Of a stretch of DNA of 64,000 nucleotides, positions 27,604-37,441 are shown one piece after another; position 1 is the first letter of the stretch; every line of letters starts with the position of its first letter. Source of the DNA: Tichowtungia aerotolerans. GTDB taxonomy: Bacteria; Verrucomicrobiota; Kiritimatiellia; Kiritimatiellales; Tichowtungiaceae. The stretch is taken from contig NZ_CP047593.1 in the NCBI RefSeq assembly GCF_009905215.1, forward strand, positions 1,926,900 through 1,990,899, given 5' to 3'. The notes under the pieces were generated by a model. It had not been told where the DNA came from, searched no databases, and saw only the letters and a program-made list of their open reading frames with translations. Both the position numbers and the translations under genes were made by a program.

Positions 27604-28806
27604 ATGAATAAAATGACGATTCGTGATCTCGACGTGAAGGGCAAAAAGGTCCTCATGCGTGTAGACTTTAATGTGCCGGTGAAAGACGGCGTGGTTGGCG
27701 ACGACACCCGCATTACCGCGGCGCTTCCGTCCATCAACTATGTTCTCGAAAACGGCGGCTCGCTCATTCTGATGAGCCACTGCGGGCGCCCGAAAGGCGA
27801 AAAGAACATGGAGTTCACTCTTAAGCCGGCCGCTGATCGCCTCGCGGAGCTGGTTGACGCTAAAGTTACCCTCGCTCCCGACGTGATCGGTCCGGAAGTG
27901 AAAACCCTCGTGGATGCGATCCAGCCCGGCGAAATCGTTGTGCTCGAAAATGTCCGCTTCTATAAGGAAGAAGAAGGGAAGGGCTGTACTCCGGAAGAAC
28001 AGGACGCGTTTGCCAAAGAACTCGCCTCCTACGGCGATGTTTATGTTTCCGACGCGTTCGGAACCGCTCACCGCGCCCATGCCTCTATGGCCGTTGTCAC
28101 CAAATACATCGACCAGTGCGCCGCCGGCTTCCTGCTCGAAAAGGAAATTGAATACCTCGGCAAAACGCTCGAAGCTCCGGAAAAACCGTTTGTGGCCATC
28201 ATCGGCGGTGCCAAAATTTCCGGTAAAATCGACGTGGTCACCAACCTGATGGACAAATGCGACGCCATTCTGATCGGCGGCGGCATGGCCTACACCTTCT
28301 ATAAAGCCATGGGCAAAGATATCGGTGGTTCACTTGTTGAAGAGGATAAAATCGAACTCGCCGGCGAAATCCTGAAACAGGCCGAAGGAAAAGGTGTGAA
28401 GCTGATGCTTCCGGTCGACAACATCGTCGCCGATGCTTTCTCTGCTGATGCCAACACCAAAACCGTCGGCGACAGCATCGAAGACGGCTGGATGGCTCTC
28501 GATATCGGACCGGAAACCATCAAAGCCTATTGCGCTGAAGTGGCCGGAGCCAAAACCGTCGTTTGGAACGGCCCGATGGGCTGCTTCGAAATGGCGCCGT
28601 TTGCCAACGGAACCTTCTCTGTCTGCGAAGCGGTTGCCAACTCCGACAGCATCAGCATCATCGGTGGCGGCGACTCTGTTTCCGCTGTGAAGAAATCCGG
28701 TGTGGCTGATAAAATGAGCCATGTCTCCACCGGTGGCGGCGCCTCCCTCGAATTCATGGAAGGCAAACAGCTTCCCGGCATTGTCGCTTTGACTGACAAA
28801 GCGTAA
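27604..28806 (+). CDS. pgk: Phosphoglycerate kinase
   Basis: Glycolytic enzyme converting 1,3-bisphosphoglycerate and ADP to 3-phosphoglycerate and ATP in the cytoplasm. 400 aa, the usual length. Motifs seen: [14 protein letters not shown] and SHCGRPKGE (substrate side), [11 protein letters not shown] and GGMAYTF (hinge region), [10 protein letters not shown] and [11 protein letters not shown] (nucleotide side). The AAGGG site is 8 nt upstream of the ATG. It is transcribed alone from its own promoter and ends at a strong terminator. Confidence 0.97.
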   Translation: MNKMTIRDLDVKGKKVLMRVDFNVPVKDGVVGDDTRITAALPSINYVLENGGSLILMSHCGRPKGEKNMEFTLKPAADRLAELVDAKVTLAPDVIGPEVKTLVDAIQPGEIVVLENVRFYKEEEGKGCTPEEQDAFAKELASYGDVYVSDAFGTAHRAHASMAVVTKYIDQCAAGFLLEKEIEYLGKTLEAPEKPFVAIIGGAKISGKIDVVTNLMDKCDAILIGGGMAYTFYKAMGKDIGGSLVEEDKIELAGEILKQAEGKGVKLMLPVDNIVADAFSADANTKTVGDSIEDGWMALDIGPETIKAYCAEVAGAKTVVWNGPMGCFEMAPFANGTFSVCEAVANSDSISIIGGGDSVSAVKKSGVADKMSHVSTGGGASLEFMEGKQLPGIVALTDKA

Positions 28807-28823
28807 AGAGTTCCGGTGCTTAT

Positions 28824-28864
28824 AAAAAAAGACGCTTCCAGTTTGCTGGAGGCGTCTTTTTTTT
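28824..28864. terminator. Bidirectional terminator after pgk
   Basis: GACGCTTCCAG-TTTG-CTGGAGGCGTC, flanked by A7 and T8, forms a near-perfect 11-bp stem. It lies between pgk and the convergent AraC gene and can serve both. Confidence 0.85.
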
Positions 28865-28928
28865 CAGCAGATCGAAACGAGTGGTTCCGATGGCATAAAC
28901 TCAGAGCGCATGCTCTTCCTTTAAGGCG

Positions 28929-29924
28929 TCAGTTCTCGGTGAGTCTTTGGATGCGCTGCAGTTCCTCCTGATCGCTTCGGAAGTCGACGTTGGACCATTT
29001 TTTCAGTTCCGCTTCGGTGAGGCCGGTGGCGTGGGTGCGGTACTGAGAGGGCGTCATGCCGGTGACGTTTTTGAAGGTGTTTGCAAAATACTGGCTGGAA
29101 CTGAAGCCGCATTCGAAGGCGATATCGATGATTTTTATGTCGGTTTCCCGCAGCAGGGTTTTGGCGCGTTCCATTCGAAGTCGCCCGAGGTATTCCATCG
29201 GAGTGCTTCCGGTCAGTTTCTGGAAGACCGTGTTGAGCCGGGTGCGCTGGATGCCGCAGTGCTCCGCCATTTCTCTCAGCGTCCACTGCTGGTCGCAGTT
29301 GGAGGAGAGCTGAGCCAGCAGGCTTTGCACTTTTTTTTCGGACCAGTTGTGATTGTCTGTGTTGACTGCTTCGCCGGTGACGATGCGTTTCAGTTCCACC
29401 AGCACCATGCGAAGCAGGCTGATGGAATGGGCTGCGCGCAGATCATGAGAGCTCTGCAGTTCACCGATCAGTTCCGGCATCAGTTGCCGCATGGCCGGTG
29501 TCGCGCTGAAGCAGTGTTGGGCGCTGGATGAGAAAACGGAGCTGAGCGTTTTCATTTCCTTTGTGCTGAATCCGAGATTTTCGGGGAAGCGGAACTGTTT
29601 GCGGGGGCGGGGGTAATCTTCCTTCAGGTGAAAGAGAATATGCCAGACCTGGTTGTCCGGTTCCTTGGGATTCAGGCTTCCGTGCACCTGCCACGGCAGA
29701 GTGAAAAAGATCGAGCCCGATTCCACTTTTTCCTGAGTGCCCTCCACCATCCATTCCAGCATTCCTTTTTCCACATAGGTGATTTCCATGCCCCGGTTCT
29801 TATGCGGAGCAAGATCCGTACAGCGGAAATGTCCATAGCTGATGATTTCTTTCATGACAGAGCAGGGTGCCATGAGCGCATGAGATTTGCAACGGGTTCG
29901 TGTGACGCTGAAGGGGGCGGGCAC
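28929..29924 (-). CDS. AraC-family transcriptional regulator
   Basis: About 331 aa from GTG 29924; starts at MAPCSV (near 29872) or MKEI (near 29854) are also possible because no site has a strong ribosome signal. An N-terminal cupin-like domain (GMEITYVEKGMLEWMVEG) is followed by a helical linker and a C-terminal AraC DNA-binding domain (WTLREMAEHCGIQRTRLNTV; IDIAFECGFSSSQYFANTFK). Such regulators usually sense a sugar and activate catabolic genes. It lies next to the beta-helix/sulfatase locus but points away from it; a role in that locus is possible, not shown. Confidence 0.88.
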   Translation of the reverse strand: MPAPFSVTRTRCKSHALMAPCSVMKEIISYGHFRCTDLAPHKNRGMEITYVEKGMLEWMVEGTQEKVESGSIFFTLPWQVHGSLNPKEPDNQVWHILFHLKEDYPRPRKQFRFPENLGFSTKEMKTLSSVFSSSAQHCFSATPAMRQLMPELIGELQSSHDLRAAHSISLLRMVLVELKRIVTGEAVNTDNHNWSEKKVQSLLAQLSSNCDQQWTLREMAEHCGIQRTRLNTVFQKLTGSTPMEYLGRLRMERAKTLLRETDIKIIDIAFECGFSSSQYFANTFKNVTGMTPSQYRTHATGLTEAELKKWSNVDFRSDQEELQRIQRLTEN

Positions 29925-30431
29925 GTTTAAGGATCACTTGGCTTCTGCTGTTTGAAGACATGACGAAAAAAACTGGGCTGGGTGCAAGGTTTGCTGAGAT
30001 CGTCAGGCGATCTAAGATATCGATCTGATGTAGTTTTTTGTTATATGCAGGAACTTGTTGTGCTGTATTTTTTTTCGTTTGTTGCGTGTGACAGGGACGT
30101 CATTGTTTTGCTGTGTTTCTGGGGTGTATTTCTTGGATAAGTTTGCGGGGTTGACCGATTTACAGCCTGGTTTTTAGAAATTTCTTACGCAAAATAATGA
30201 TTTTATCGCGTAAATTTTTCTTGATTTTCGTTGTGTATTTCGTTTTTATAAGGCGAGTAAATAATATGCGGGCATAAAGGCGGGGGGAACCTTCATATAA
30301 TTTCGTCTGTTCAGAATGAGCTGTTGGGTTTTCTGTTGAGATCTGAGCACATGGTTTTCTGTTTTTTCTTTTTATAAATTGGTGATTTTTCGCTGGTTGG
30401 TTTGGTTAGAAAGTAAACAAAGGAGGGGCAG
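29925..30431. other. 507-bp AT-rich regulatory region before the beta-helix gene
   Basis: No gene. It contains a TTACGC (30185-30190) / GCGTAA (30208-30213) inverted repeat and further TTTTCGTT stretches, resembling other promoters in the locus. The strong site AGGAGGGG at 30421-30428 precedes the GTG start. No RNA was recognised. Confidence 0.55.
30185..30214. promoter_or_regulatory. Candidate operator, TTACGCAAAA type (beta-helix gene 1)
   Basis: TTACGCAAAA at 30185-30194 faces GCGTAAA at 30208-30214. Related sequences occur at 39034-39043, 39105-39114, 40240-40249, 48939-48970 and 49731-49740, always in upstream regions of genes of cassette 1. A binding site for the LacI protein encoded at 39126 is the likeliest reading, but this is inference. 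Confidence 0.45.
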
Positions 30432-33400
30432 GTGAAGGAAATAATATGGTCGTTAATGATTGCTGGTCTGTTGCAGGCACAAGTCTCGGCTTTTGCATTC
30501 TCCTTGCAGGGCGGGATTGTTACGCAGGGGGCAGGAACGCTGTATGTGGGGCCTTCTCGACCATACCAGACGATTAACGAAGTACTGGCTTATCTGTCTG
30601 ATAAGAAGATCGCAGGAGATGTAACGATTGCTGTTGATCCGGGCCTCTATACGAATGTTGATCCGATTTTAATTACTCATCAGGATGCCCATCGGATTTC
30701 CATCGTGGGGAACAGCGCGCTCAGCGTGGATTCCATCATGCTGAGCAGTGGCGCCATTGTTTCCACGACTGCTAAGGATGTGTCGGGTAATGCCTCTTTT
30801 GGACCTGCATCCAATGTGGATTATTACGAGGTTGTCATCACAATTCCTTCTGCCGATGTCGGCAAAGTGTCTGCTGGAGATTATGTGCTGATTCGGGACA
30901 CATCTGGGGACCTGGATGACGCACATCAGGTGTTTCAGGGAACCTGGGAGGTTGCTGCGGTTCAATCAAGTTCTTCTCAGATAACTATCAAGCATCGATA
31001 TCCTCTTTATCCGTTTCCTGAAAATGAAAATGGTGGTTTGCTGAATATTACAGGAGGGCAGATCATCGTCTTAAATACGGTTCTGAAATTCTATGCCTCT
31101 TCAGCGTTTGTGGTGGAAGGCAGGCAGCTGCAGTCTCTCAAAAACCTGGCGATCATCGGTGATTACCGGCCGGCGATGGACCCCGAGGATCTGTATGCAA
31201 GCAATCCAGGACTGACAAGCAATGAATATGCGACGGTTTTGGTCAACCATACCGATCGGTCCGATGCCAATGCTTGGGGGCATGGCTTCCACGGCGTTCA
31301 GGCCCAGTTGGGTGGAAATATTAAATTAGATCGTTATGTTGGGGTCGCTCAATTTGACGGGCAGGGAGTCAGTGCTCACCCTGCCTGTTATGTCGAAGCA
31401 GATCGAACGGCCTGTTCTGCCAATGAACGAAGAGGGTTTTATCCTACGCAGACGGCCTATATGAAGTGCGTGGGAACGATTGCCAGTGCCAATAATACAG
31501 ATGGATATATTTCTGATCTGAACGCTGTTCTGGAGATGGAATCTGCGATTGCTGCCGGAAATAAGGAAAACGGAGTTCTCGCCCTTCATAAAGGAAGGGT
31601 ATCAGTGAAAAGCTCGGTCAGTTCTGGTAACGGATTTCAGGGGTTTTCAGCCCGGGGAGGGCTTAGTGAGCTGATGCTGACGACGATGGGTACTTCTAAA
31701 AACTGGGCGGTACATAATCTGATAAACGGTGTTTATGCGGCGGATGGAGCTGAGGTACGGATGGCTTATACCTGGTCGAAAAACAATCTGGGAGACGGAA
31801 TAAAAGGAGCCCCTTTCACGGAATGGTTTTTGGGAACCAACGACAACTCGTACAGTAATGGCGGGGATGCCTGGGCTTTTGAGTCGCCGGACCTTGTTGA
31901 AAGCAACTGTGATTATGCAGCGTGGACTACGCACAGTATGCCCTGTGTTTCAAAGGCATGGAGTTCTGACACCCGCAGTAAAATTATTCTGCTCGACGAT
32001 GACAAAGGACCCTACGAAGCTCATTACACAATTGATCCTTTACAGGCTCAGAGTTCGACCAATTTCCATACTTTGAATGATTTCTTTGAATTCCTGGATG
32101 ATTACCGTATTCAGGCCAACGGGAAGATGCTGAATGTTGAATTGGCCTATGGCGTTCATCACTGCGGGGAAAGTGTGGTGATTGATCATCCGGATGCAGG
32201 CAGAATAAAAATCTACGGGAAGCGCTTTACTGCAAACGAGTATATTGATGTCCGGATTCTGAGTACCGTTGATGTGACAGAGTATTCCAACTTCTGTACA
32301 GCCGAACTGCTTCTGGTTGAAGCATATCTGCCCCGGGTGGATGTGGGCGATTATATCAATATCTATAAAAGCAGTACGGATGACGGTTCGGACCATGAAG
32401 TATTCCAGGGAGCGTGGGAGGTTGTTGCGAAAAATGAGCCCGCGAATACTGTTACCGTTAAAATTCTGGAGAGGGAATCGTCCCTTGTTGCCCGGCTTAC
32501 AGGTTCGACGCTGTCCGGAGTGTCGGGCGGGTATGTGACGGCCAAGGTGCTGAAGAGTGTACTGAAGTTCTATGCCGCGGATGGTATCATCATTGATAAT
32601 ACGCTGCTGGGCGATCTCTCCGGGGTGTGTATTGTCGGAGATTACAAGGGGCTCACCAATCCTCCGGATTATGGATCCAATCCTCCGGATGTTTTCACGA
32701 ACCAGACGATTCTGGATCGGTTGGCAGGAGCTTATACGAATGGCTGGGAGTCTTATAACGGACTGTATGTGCAGAGCAATGGGGCGGTCAATATTTCGGG
32801 GGCGTCCTGTGTCTGTGAGTTTTCAGGGTCAGGAGTGTATGTGTCGAACGGATCGGTTGTTGAAAGTTTTCTGCACAGAACACTGAGTTTGGCTGTGGTG
32901 TCCCTGAGTGCCAATCGAATCAACGGAGCGTACAGTGTGCAGGATTCAACATTCTGGGCAAAAGCTTCGACCGCTGCACACAATCATCAGGGGGGGTATG
33001 GGGCCGATGATCACAGTACGTTGTACGTTTCTTTGTCTACTGCCGTTGCGAACAGGGGCTCGGGATATTTTGTTGATGACAACAGCATGCTGTCCGGCCA
33101 CTCCTGTGAGTCGGTTTTTAATCTGGATCACGGATATTCTGCCGAGAATAATTCGCATGCTTCGGTCGCCGAAAGTGAGGGGCGAGAGAACGGGATCGAC
33201 GGGTATTACTGTTATGATTCGACCGGGGCTTTGGAGTATTCAGAAGCGGTCGGCAACGTGCGGGACGGGTTTCATTTTATAGAAAGCGTCGGCCGGATGT
33301 ACAATGTGAAGGCGGATGCCAATGTGAACGGTATTTACGCAAAAGATTATGACAGCCTGGCACTTCATAAAACGTATCTTTCTGCACCGAATTCAGTGAT

Positions 33401-33524
33401 TCAAAACCAGTCTTCAGTTGGAGCGTTTGCAGATAAAAATGCGGTGATTGATTTAACCAATATCTCTTTCTTTTCGAACGGTACCAATACCGTTGAGGTC
33501 AGCGGAGGCATAATCATCGATTGA
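30432..33524 (+). CDS. Secreted right-handed beta-helix protein, cassette 1
   Basis: 1030 aa. The start is GTG 30432 with AGGAGGGG 3 nt upstream. A signal peptide (MIAGLLQAQVSAFAF region) is followed by two homologous halves. Each half has a 'vDVGDYvnI ... EVFQGxWEV' segment and a 'TVLKFYA ... LxxxxVGDY' segment, at about 135-250 and 635-770. The C-terminal part is a Ser/Gly/Asn-rich parallel beta-helix (NGVLALHKGRVSVKSSVSSG type repeats). Such folds include polysaccharide lyases and glycosidases; no catalytic residues can be assigned, and it could be a binding or surface protein. A close paralogue lies at 57580-60669. Confidence 0.8.
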   Translation: MKEIIWSLMIAGLLQAQVSAFAFSLQGGIVTQGAGTLYVGPSRPYQTINEVLAYLSDKKIAGDVTIAVDPGLYTNVDPILITHQDAHRISIVGNSALSVDSIMLSSGAIVSTTAKDVSGNASFGPASNVDYYEVVITIPSADVGKVSAGDYVLIRDTSGDLDDAHQVFQGTWEVAAVQSSSSQITIKHRYPLYPFPENENGGLLNITGGQIIVLNTVLKFYASSAFVVEGRQLQSLKNLAIIGDYRPAMDPEDLYASNPGLTSNEYATVLVNHTDRSDANAWGHGFHGVQAQLGGNIKLDRYVGVAQFDGQGVSAHPACYVEADRTACSANERRGFYPTQTAYMKCVGTIASANNTDGYISDLNAVLEMESAIAAGNKENGVLALHKGRVSVKSSVSSGNGFQGFSARGGLSELMLTTMGTSKNWAVHNLINGVYAADGAEVRMAYTWSKNNLGDGIKGAPFTEWFLGTNDNSYSNGGDAWAFESPDLVESNCDYAAWTTHSMPCVSKAWSSDTRSKIILLDDDKGPYEAHYTIDPLQAQSSTNFHTLNDFFEFLDDYRIQANGKMLNVELAYGVHHCGESVVIDHPDAGRIKIYGKRFTANEYIDVRILSTVDVTEYSNFCTAELLLVEAYLPRVDVGDYINIYKSSTDDGSDHEVFQGAWEVVAKNEPANTVTVKILERESSLVARLTGSTLSGVSGGYVTAKVLKSVLKFYAADGIIIDNTLLGDLSGVCIVGDYKGLTNPPDYGSNPPDVFTNQTILDRLAGAYTNGWESYNGLYVQSNGAVNISGASCVCEFSGSGVYVSNGSVVESFLHRTLSLAVVSLSANRINGAYSVQDSTFWAKASTAAHNHQGGYGADDHSTLYVSLSTAVANRGSGYFVDDNSMLSGHSCESVFNLDHGYSAENNSHASVAESEGRENGIDGYYCYDSTGALEYSEAVGNVRDGFHFIESVGRMYNVKADANVNGIYAKDYDSLALHKTYLSAPNSVIQNQSSVGAFADKNAVIDLTNISFFSNGTNTVEVSGGIIID

Positions 33525-33701
33525 CAGAGGGCCGATTCGGTGTTCGGAGAGAGACTCTGTTTCGGGACAATTCCGGACTGCCCTGTTCCGCTGGCAGCCC
33601 ACTGGGAGGAGCTGGGCATTGGAGCGGGTTTTTTGGGAGCGATACAGAATTGAAAGAGCCTGTTACCGACGGGCGATCTGCATAGTGGGGACCGTGAAAA
33701 T

Positions 33702-35153
33702 ATGAGCAGGAGGCCCAATATCATTTTCATTCTGTGTGATCAGATGCGCGGAGATTGTCTTGGCTCGGACGGGAATCCGGTGATACAGACTCCAAATCTG
33801 GATCGTTTGGCCGGGCAGGGGACCCGTTTTCTCCACGCTTACTCTGCTGTTCCGTCATGCATTCCTTCCCGCGCGATCCTTTGGTCCGGACAGAGTCAGT
33901 GGCACACTGGAGTGCTGGGAATGAACCGGGACGATGTGATTCCCTGCGATTTTCCTCACACGCTTGCCGGCGAACTGACGGCCGCCGGTTATCAGACGCA
34001 GCTGGTTGGTAAGGGGCATTTTGAGCCGCAGCGTGCATCGATGGGGTTTGAACAGACGGTGCTTGATGAATCCGGCCGTATGCCTGACAGCGATTTCCGT
34101 CAGTGGTTCAGCCTGCACGCTCCCGCGGGTGTCACGCCGGACGACCATGGAGTCGGCTGGAATTCGTGGCATGCCTGCGCATGGCATACAGATGAGGCGC
34201 TCCATCCAACATCCTGGACGGTCAGCCGGTCAATTGAGTTTCTGAAAGAGCATGACCGCGGTCGTCCGTTTTTCCTCAACATCTCTTTTGCCCGGCCCCA
34301 TTCGCCGTACGATCCGCCGGCCCGCTGGTTCTCCTGTTATGAACGGCAGGAGCTTCCCGACGCATTCGTCGGTGACTGGGCGCAGATGCATGATGATCCC
34401 GAAACGGCGAAGAAGGAAGATGCCTGGCGCGGAACGATGTCGCCGGAGCAGGTTCATCGGGCACGGTCGGGATATTACGGATCGATTTCATTCATGGATG
34501 AGCAGATCGGACGGTTGCTTGAGTGGATGGAGCGGGAGATTCCGGACGAATTGGAGAACACCTGGTTTCTGTTTCTGTCGGATCACGGCGATATGCTGGG
34601 CGATCACAACCTGTGGCGTAAAACCTATGCCTATGAAGGGAGTGCGCGGGTTCCGTTTTTGATTGCACCTCCAAAAAAAATGCAGGGTGATGTTCGTTTG
34701 GTTGCTGATGAAGTGGTGGAGCTGCGTGATGTGATGCCGACAGTCCTGGGCATGGCCGGTGTGCCGGTTCCCTCCGCCGTGGATGGTAGAAGCCTGATTC
34801 CTCTGTTAAATGCTCCGGCAGAGGATTGGCGCACGTATATTCACGGAGAGCACCGAGCCTGTTATTCACCGGAACAGGAAATGCATTATGTTACAGACGG
34901 TCGGCGCAAATTTATCTGGTTGCCCCGTATTCAACGGGAACAGTTCTTCGACCTGGAAGCCGATCCCGGCGAATATGAGGATCTGATTGAGGGGGCAAAT
35001 CGGCAGGGTGAAATTCAGCGTTGGCGCGGATACCTGATTCGGGAGCTTGAGTCCCGGAGATGCGGGTGGGTTAAAAATGGAAAGCTGGTAGCACCCGATT
35101 CGGAGCCGCTGGTGTCACCGTTTGAAAAACATCGCTGGACCGGTTCGGATTAA
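33702..35153 (+). CDS. Sulfatase (S1 family), no signal peptide
   Basis: 483 aa. N-terminal metal-binding block NIIFILCDQMRGD, then SCIPSR, matching C-x-P-S-R, whose Cys would be converted to formylglycine. A second Asp/His cluster is FLFLSDHGDMLGDHNLW. It hydrolyses a sulfate ester, probably on a sugar; the substrate is not known. There is no export signal, so it is predicted to be cytoplasmic. It follows beta-helix gene 1 after 177 bp and converges on the DUF3604 gene. The maturation enzyme is not in the window. Confidence 0.88.
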   Translation: MSRRPNIIFILCDQMRGDCLGSDGNPVIQTPNLDRLAGQGTRFLHAYSAVPSCIPSRAILWSGQSQWHTGVLGMNRDDVIPCDFPHTLAGELTAAGYQTQLVGKGHFEPQRASMGFEQTVLDESGRMPDSDFRQWFSLHAPAGVTPDDHGVGWNSWHACAWHTDEALHPTSWTVSRSIEFLKEHDRGRPFFLNISFARPHSPYDPPARWFSCYERQELPDAFVGDWAQMHDDPETAKKEDAWRGTMSPEQVHRARSGYYGSISFMDEQIGRLLEWMEREIPDELENTWFLFLSDHGDMLGDHNLWRKTYAYEGSARVPFLIAPPKKMQGDVRLVADEVVELRDVMPTVLGMAGVPVPSAVDGRSLIPLLNAPAEDWRTYIHGEHRACYSPEQEMHYVTDGRRKFIWLPRIQREQFFDLEADPGEYEDLIEGANRQGEIQRWRGYLIRELESRRCGWVKNGKLVAPDSEPLVSPFEKHRWTGSD

Positions 35154-35177
35154 GTTGCGGAAAAAGGGCTCGAACAC

Positions 35178-37415
35178 TCAACCAGCAGTGATCCATACCG
35201 GGCTGGACCAGGCCTGCTGACCGTCCTTCTGGATGACGTGCAGATAGAAATAAGACTCCCTGGCCGGGGCTGCAGGATCTTCCCATTCAATTTCTGTATC
35301 GAATTCGGCAGCATCCTGTTTCCAGACGGTTTCTCCGTTGCGGATGATTTCCACGGTTTGCAGCGCATCTTGAGCGTGTACGGTCGCTTGGCAGCGGATG
35401 ATGTCTGCCGATCCTTCGCTACCCATCGGGATGCCTGATACATTGAAGTCGAGCAGCATTCGCGCGCCGGTGGTCGCATAAGTCTTCCGTTCGCGCAGGG
35501 CGTGGATCATGGCTTTGCGGGAAAGCTCCGGCATAACGGCGGCGGTAAGTCCGCAGCGATAGAGCAGTACCGCGGCAAAGGCATGCGGGGTTTGACCCTG
35601 TCGGTTCGGATCTTCTGAAGAAAAGCCGGGATGGGCTTCGTGGCAGTCGCCGCCGCCGGTGAAGCCGAGCTTTGCGCCTTGCTGCAGAAGATCGTTTGCG
35701 CTGAGTCCGTTGGGGTTGGTTTTTGCAAAATTCGGGATCAGCGGGTTGTCGCGGATATCGCTCGCGCCCCACATGGAATAGATTTCAATAAACCGCTCCA
35801 CGTCGGGATCATGGAGGTCCCACTTCAGTCCGTGCGCCAGCCCGCCGTGCGGTCCGCCGACAACCTCGCGGTCGCCGTGAAAATGGTTCCAGACCGTGTT
35901 AAGGTTGCGCTGCGGCCCGTACATTCCGCGAAACAGCTGAAGCCGCTCGCGGGATGTGTAGACGTTCCGGTGAACCTGCCGTCCGGCCCATTCGTAGCCG
36001 ACCAGTGTTACAAACCGTCCTTTTTCATTCTGCCGGTTGGTAACATCCTGCATCCAGCGCCATTCATTGTCGGAAAAATAGCAGGCGTGATCCGCCGCCG
36101 CTGCAAATTCCAGGCAGCCGACTTCGCGCGCGTGGCGCCACAGTTTCTCATAAGTTCCGGAGCCGTCGCTTCGTTCGGTATGCGCATGAATTTCGCCCCA
36201 GAAGATCGGTTCGGTCGTGCTGTCCTCCGGCAGCAGTTCCATCGGGTTGCTGCGCGCCAGCAGCTTGCCGTTTTTTTTGCGCGCTTCGGCCCGGTACACC
36301 CCGGGCGTGAGCGAAGGCAGGACGATGCGGAAGGTGTGGTGTGATGCAAAGCAGTTTTGCGGCGCGGTCGACCAGACCTCCCGGCCGTCGGTCAGCAGCA
36401 GTACGTCGAAATCGGTGTCCGGTGCGCCGCCTTCCGGAATGTTGCGAAAGTGGTCGGTGAATACTCCGCGCAGCTCCAGTTGTTGTTCGGTGCAGAACCG
36501 CCGGCCGGGGAGAGTCAGGTGCAGCCGTTCCGGAGGTCCTGCAGCAAATGTGACCGAGTGGGTGTTTCCGGGAAGCAGGCTGACCGGCAGGCGGCCGTTG
36601 CCGAGAGCTGTTGCTGCATTCAGGGGCGGTGTGTTGGAATACCAGTATTTACGTTCGCTTTCAGACCAGATCTGGGGAAACAAAAACGTCCGGTCTGTTC
36701 GATAGCTCAGTTCAAACGTATCGCCTGCGGCAAACGGCTGGTCGAGCCGACAGATGATATCCGTTTTTTCGTGGGATTCTTCCGAAGACTCGATCGTGCA
36801 GATCTGAACCGGTGTGCCTGGGGAAATAATAGTGAAGCCTGTTGCTTCCGGATTGCCGGTCTGCGGCAAATCAAATGCCTTGGGAATGGAAAAGCGGACC
36901 AGCGCTCCGGCGGGCAGTCCGCAGGGGCCGGCTTCGTACCGTACGGTGAAGGTGACCGGCTCGCCGACCGGAACCCGTGACGGGCTGATGGTCGTTTTCC
37001 CTGCTTCTGCGCGGCTTATTCCCCAGAGCTTCCGTTCGGCCTCCTCCAGCATTTCATTGCTGAAGGTCATTTCCGGGTCTGAAGAGACCACCAGGTGCGA
37101 GCTGGCTGCTTCCGGCACGGATATCCCGCTGACCCGAAGCTGCGAGAATCCGAGCGGCATGTCGACCACTCCGTAATCAACCCAGCGAAAACCGCGTGGG
37201 TTTGCATTGTCACGTGGCGGAAATTCGCTGTCGTTGACCCGGACGACCGGCGCTGTGGCGGGCGTCAGCATCCAGAGGCGGCGCGGTTCCGTTTCTGTTC
37301 CGGGCAGCCAGAATGTCATGTCCAGCAGGCCGGTGCCGTGATAGGCCTGCAGGTCATTCAATGCAAAAATCCGGCTGTGCCGTGTTCCTAAAACGCTGCT
37401 CGGTTTGTTGTTCAT
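35178..37415 (-). CDS. DUF3604 protein with PHP-like metal-binding motifs
   Basis: 745 aa, no signal peptide. The N-terminal about 400 residues are beta-rich. The DUF3604 domain follows, with WGEIHAHTERSDGSGT and AAAADHACYF, His/Asp motifs of the PHP phosphoesterase type; NHFHGDREVVGGPHGG and GGGDCHEAHPG complete the metal site. The C-terminal about 90 residues form another beta domain. The activity of the family is not established; a hydrolytic role on a sugar substituent is possible in this locus. AGGAAG 5 nt before ATG 37415. It lies 26 bp downstream of the acetylesterase-like gene and likely shares its transcript. Confidence 0.85.
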   Translation of the reverse strand: MNNKPSSVLGTRHSRIFALNDLQAYHGTGLLDMTFWLPGTETEPRRLWMLTPATAPVVRVNDSEFPPRDNANPRGFRWVDYGVVDMPLGFSQLRVSGISVPEAASSHLVVSSDPEMTFSNEMLEEAERKLWGISRAEAGKTTISPSRVPVGEPVTFTVRYEAGPCGLPAGALVRFSIPKAFDLPQTGNPEATGFTIISPGTPVQICTIESSEESHEKTDIICRLDQPFAAGDTFELSYRTDRTFLFPQIWSESERKYWYSNTPPLNAATALGNGRLPVSLLPGNTHSVTFAAGPPERLHLTLPGRRFCTEQQLELRGVFTDHFRNIPEGGAPDTDFDVLLLTDGREVWSTAPQNCFASHHTFRIVLPSLTPGVYRAEARKKNGKLLARSNPMELLPEDSTTEPIFWGEIHAHTERSDGSGTYEKLWRHAREVGCLEFAAAADHACYFSDNEWRWMQDVTNRQNEKGRFVTLVGYEWAGRQVHRNVYTSRERLQLFRGMYGPQRNLNTVWNHFHGDREVVGGPHGGLAHGLKWDLHDPDVERFIEIYSMWGASDIRDNPLIPNFAKTNPNGLSANDLLQQGAKLGFTGGGDCHEAHPGFSSEDPNRQGQTPHAFAAVLLYRCGLTAAVMPELSRKAMIHALRERKTYATTGARMLLDFNVSGIPMGSEGSADIIRCQATVHAQDALQTVEIIRNGETVWKQDAAEFDTEIEWEDPAAPARESYFYLHVIQKDGQQAWSSPVWITAG

Positions 37416-37441
37416 TCCGCTTCCTGATGTTCCGTGATTCT

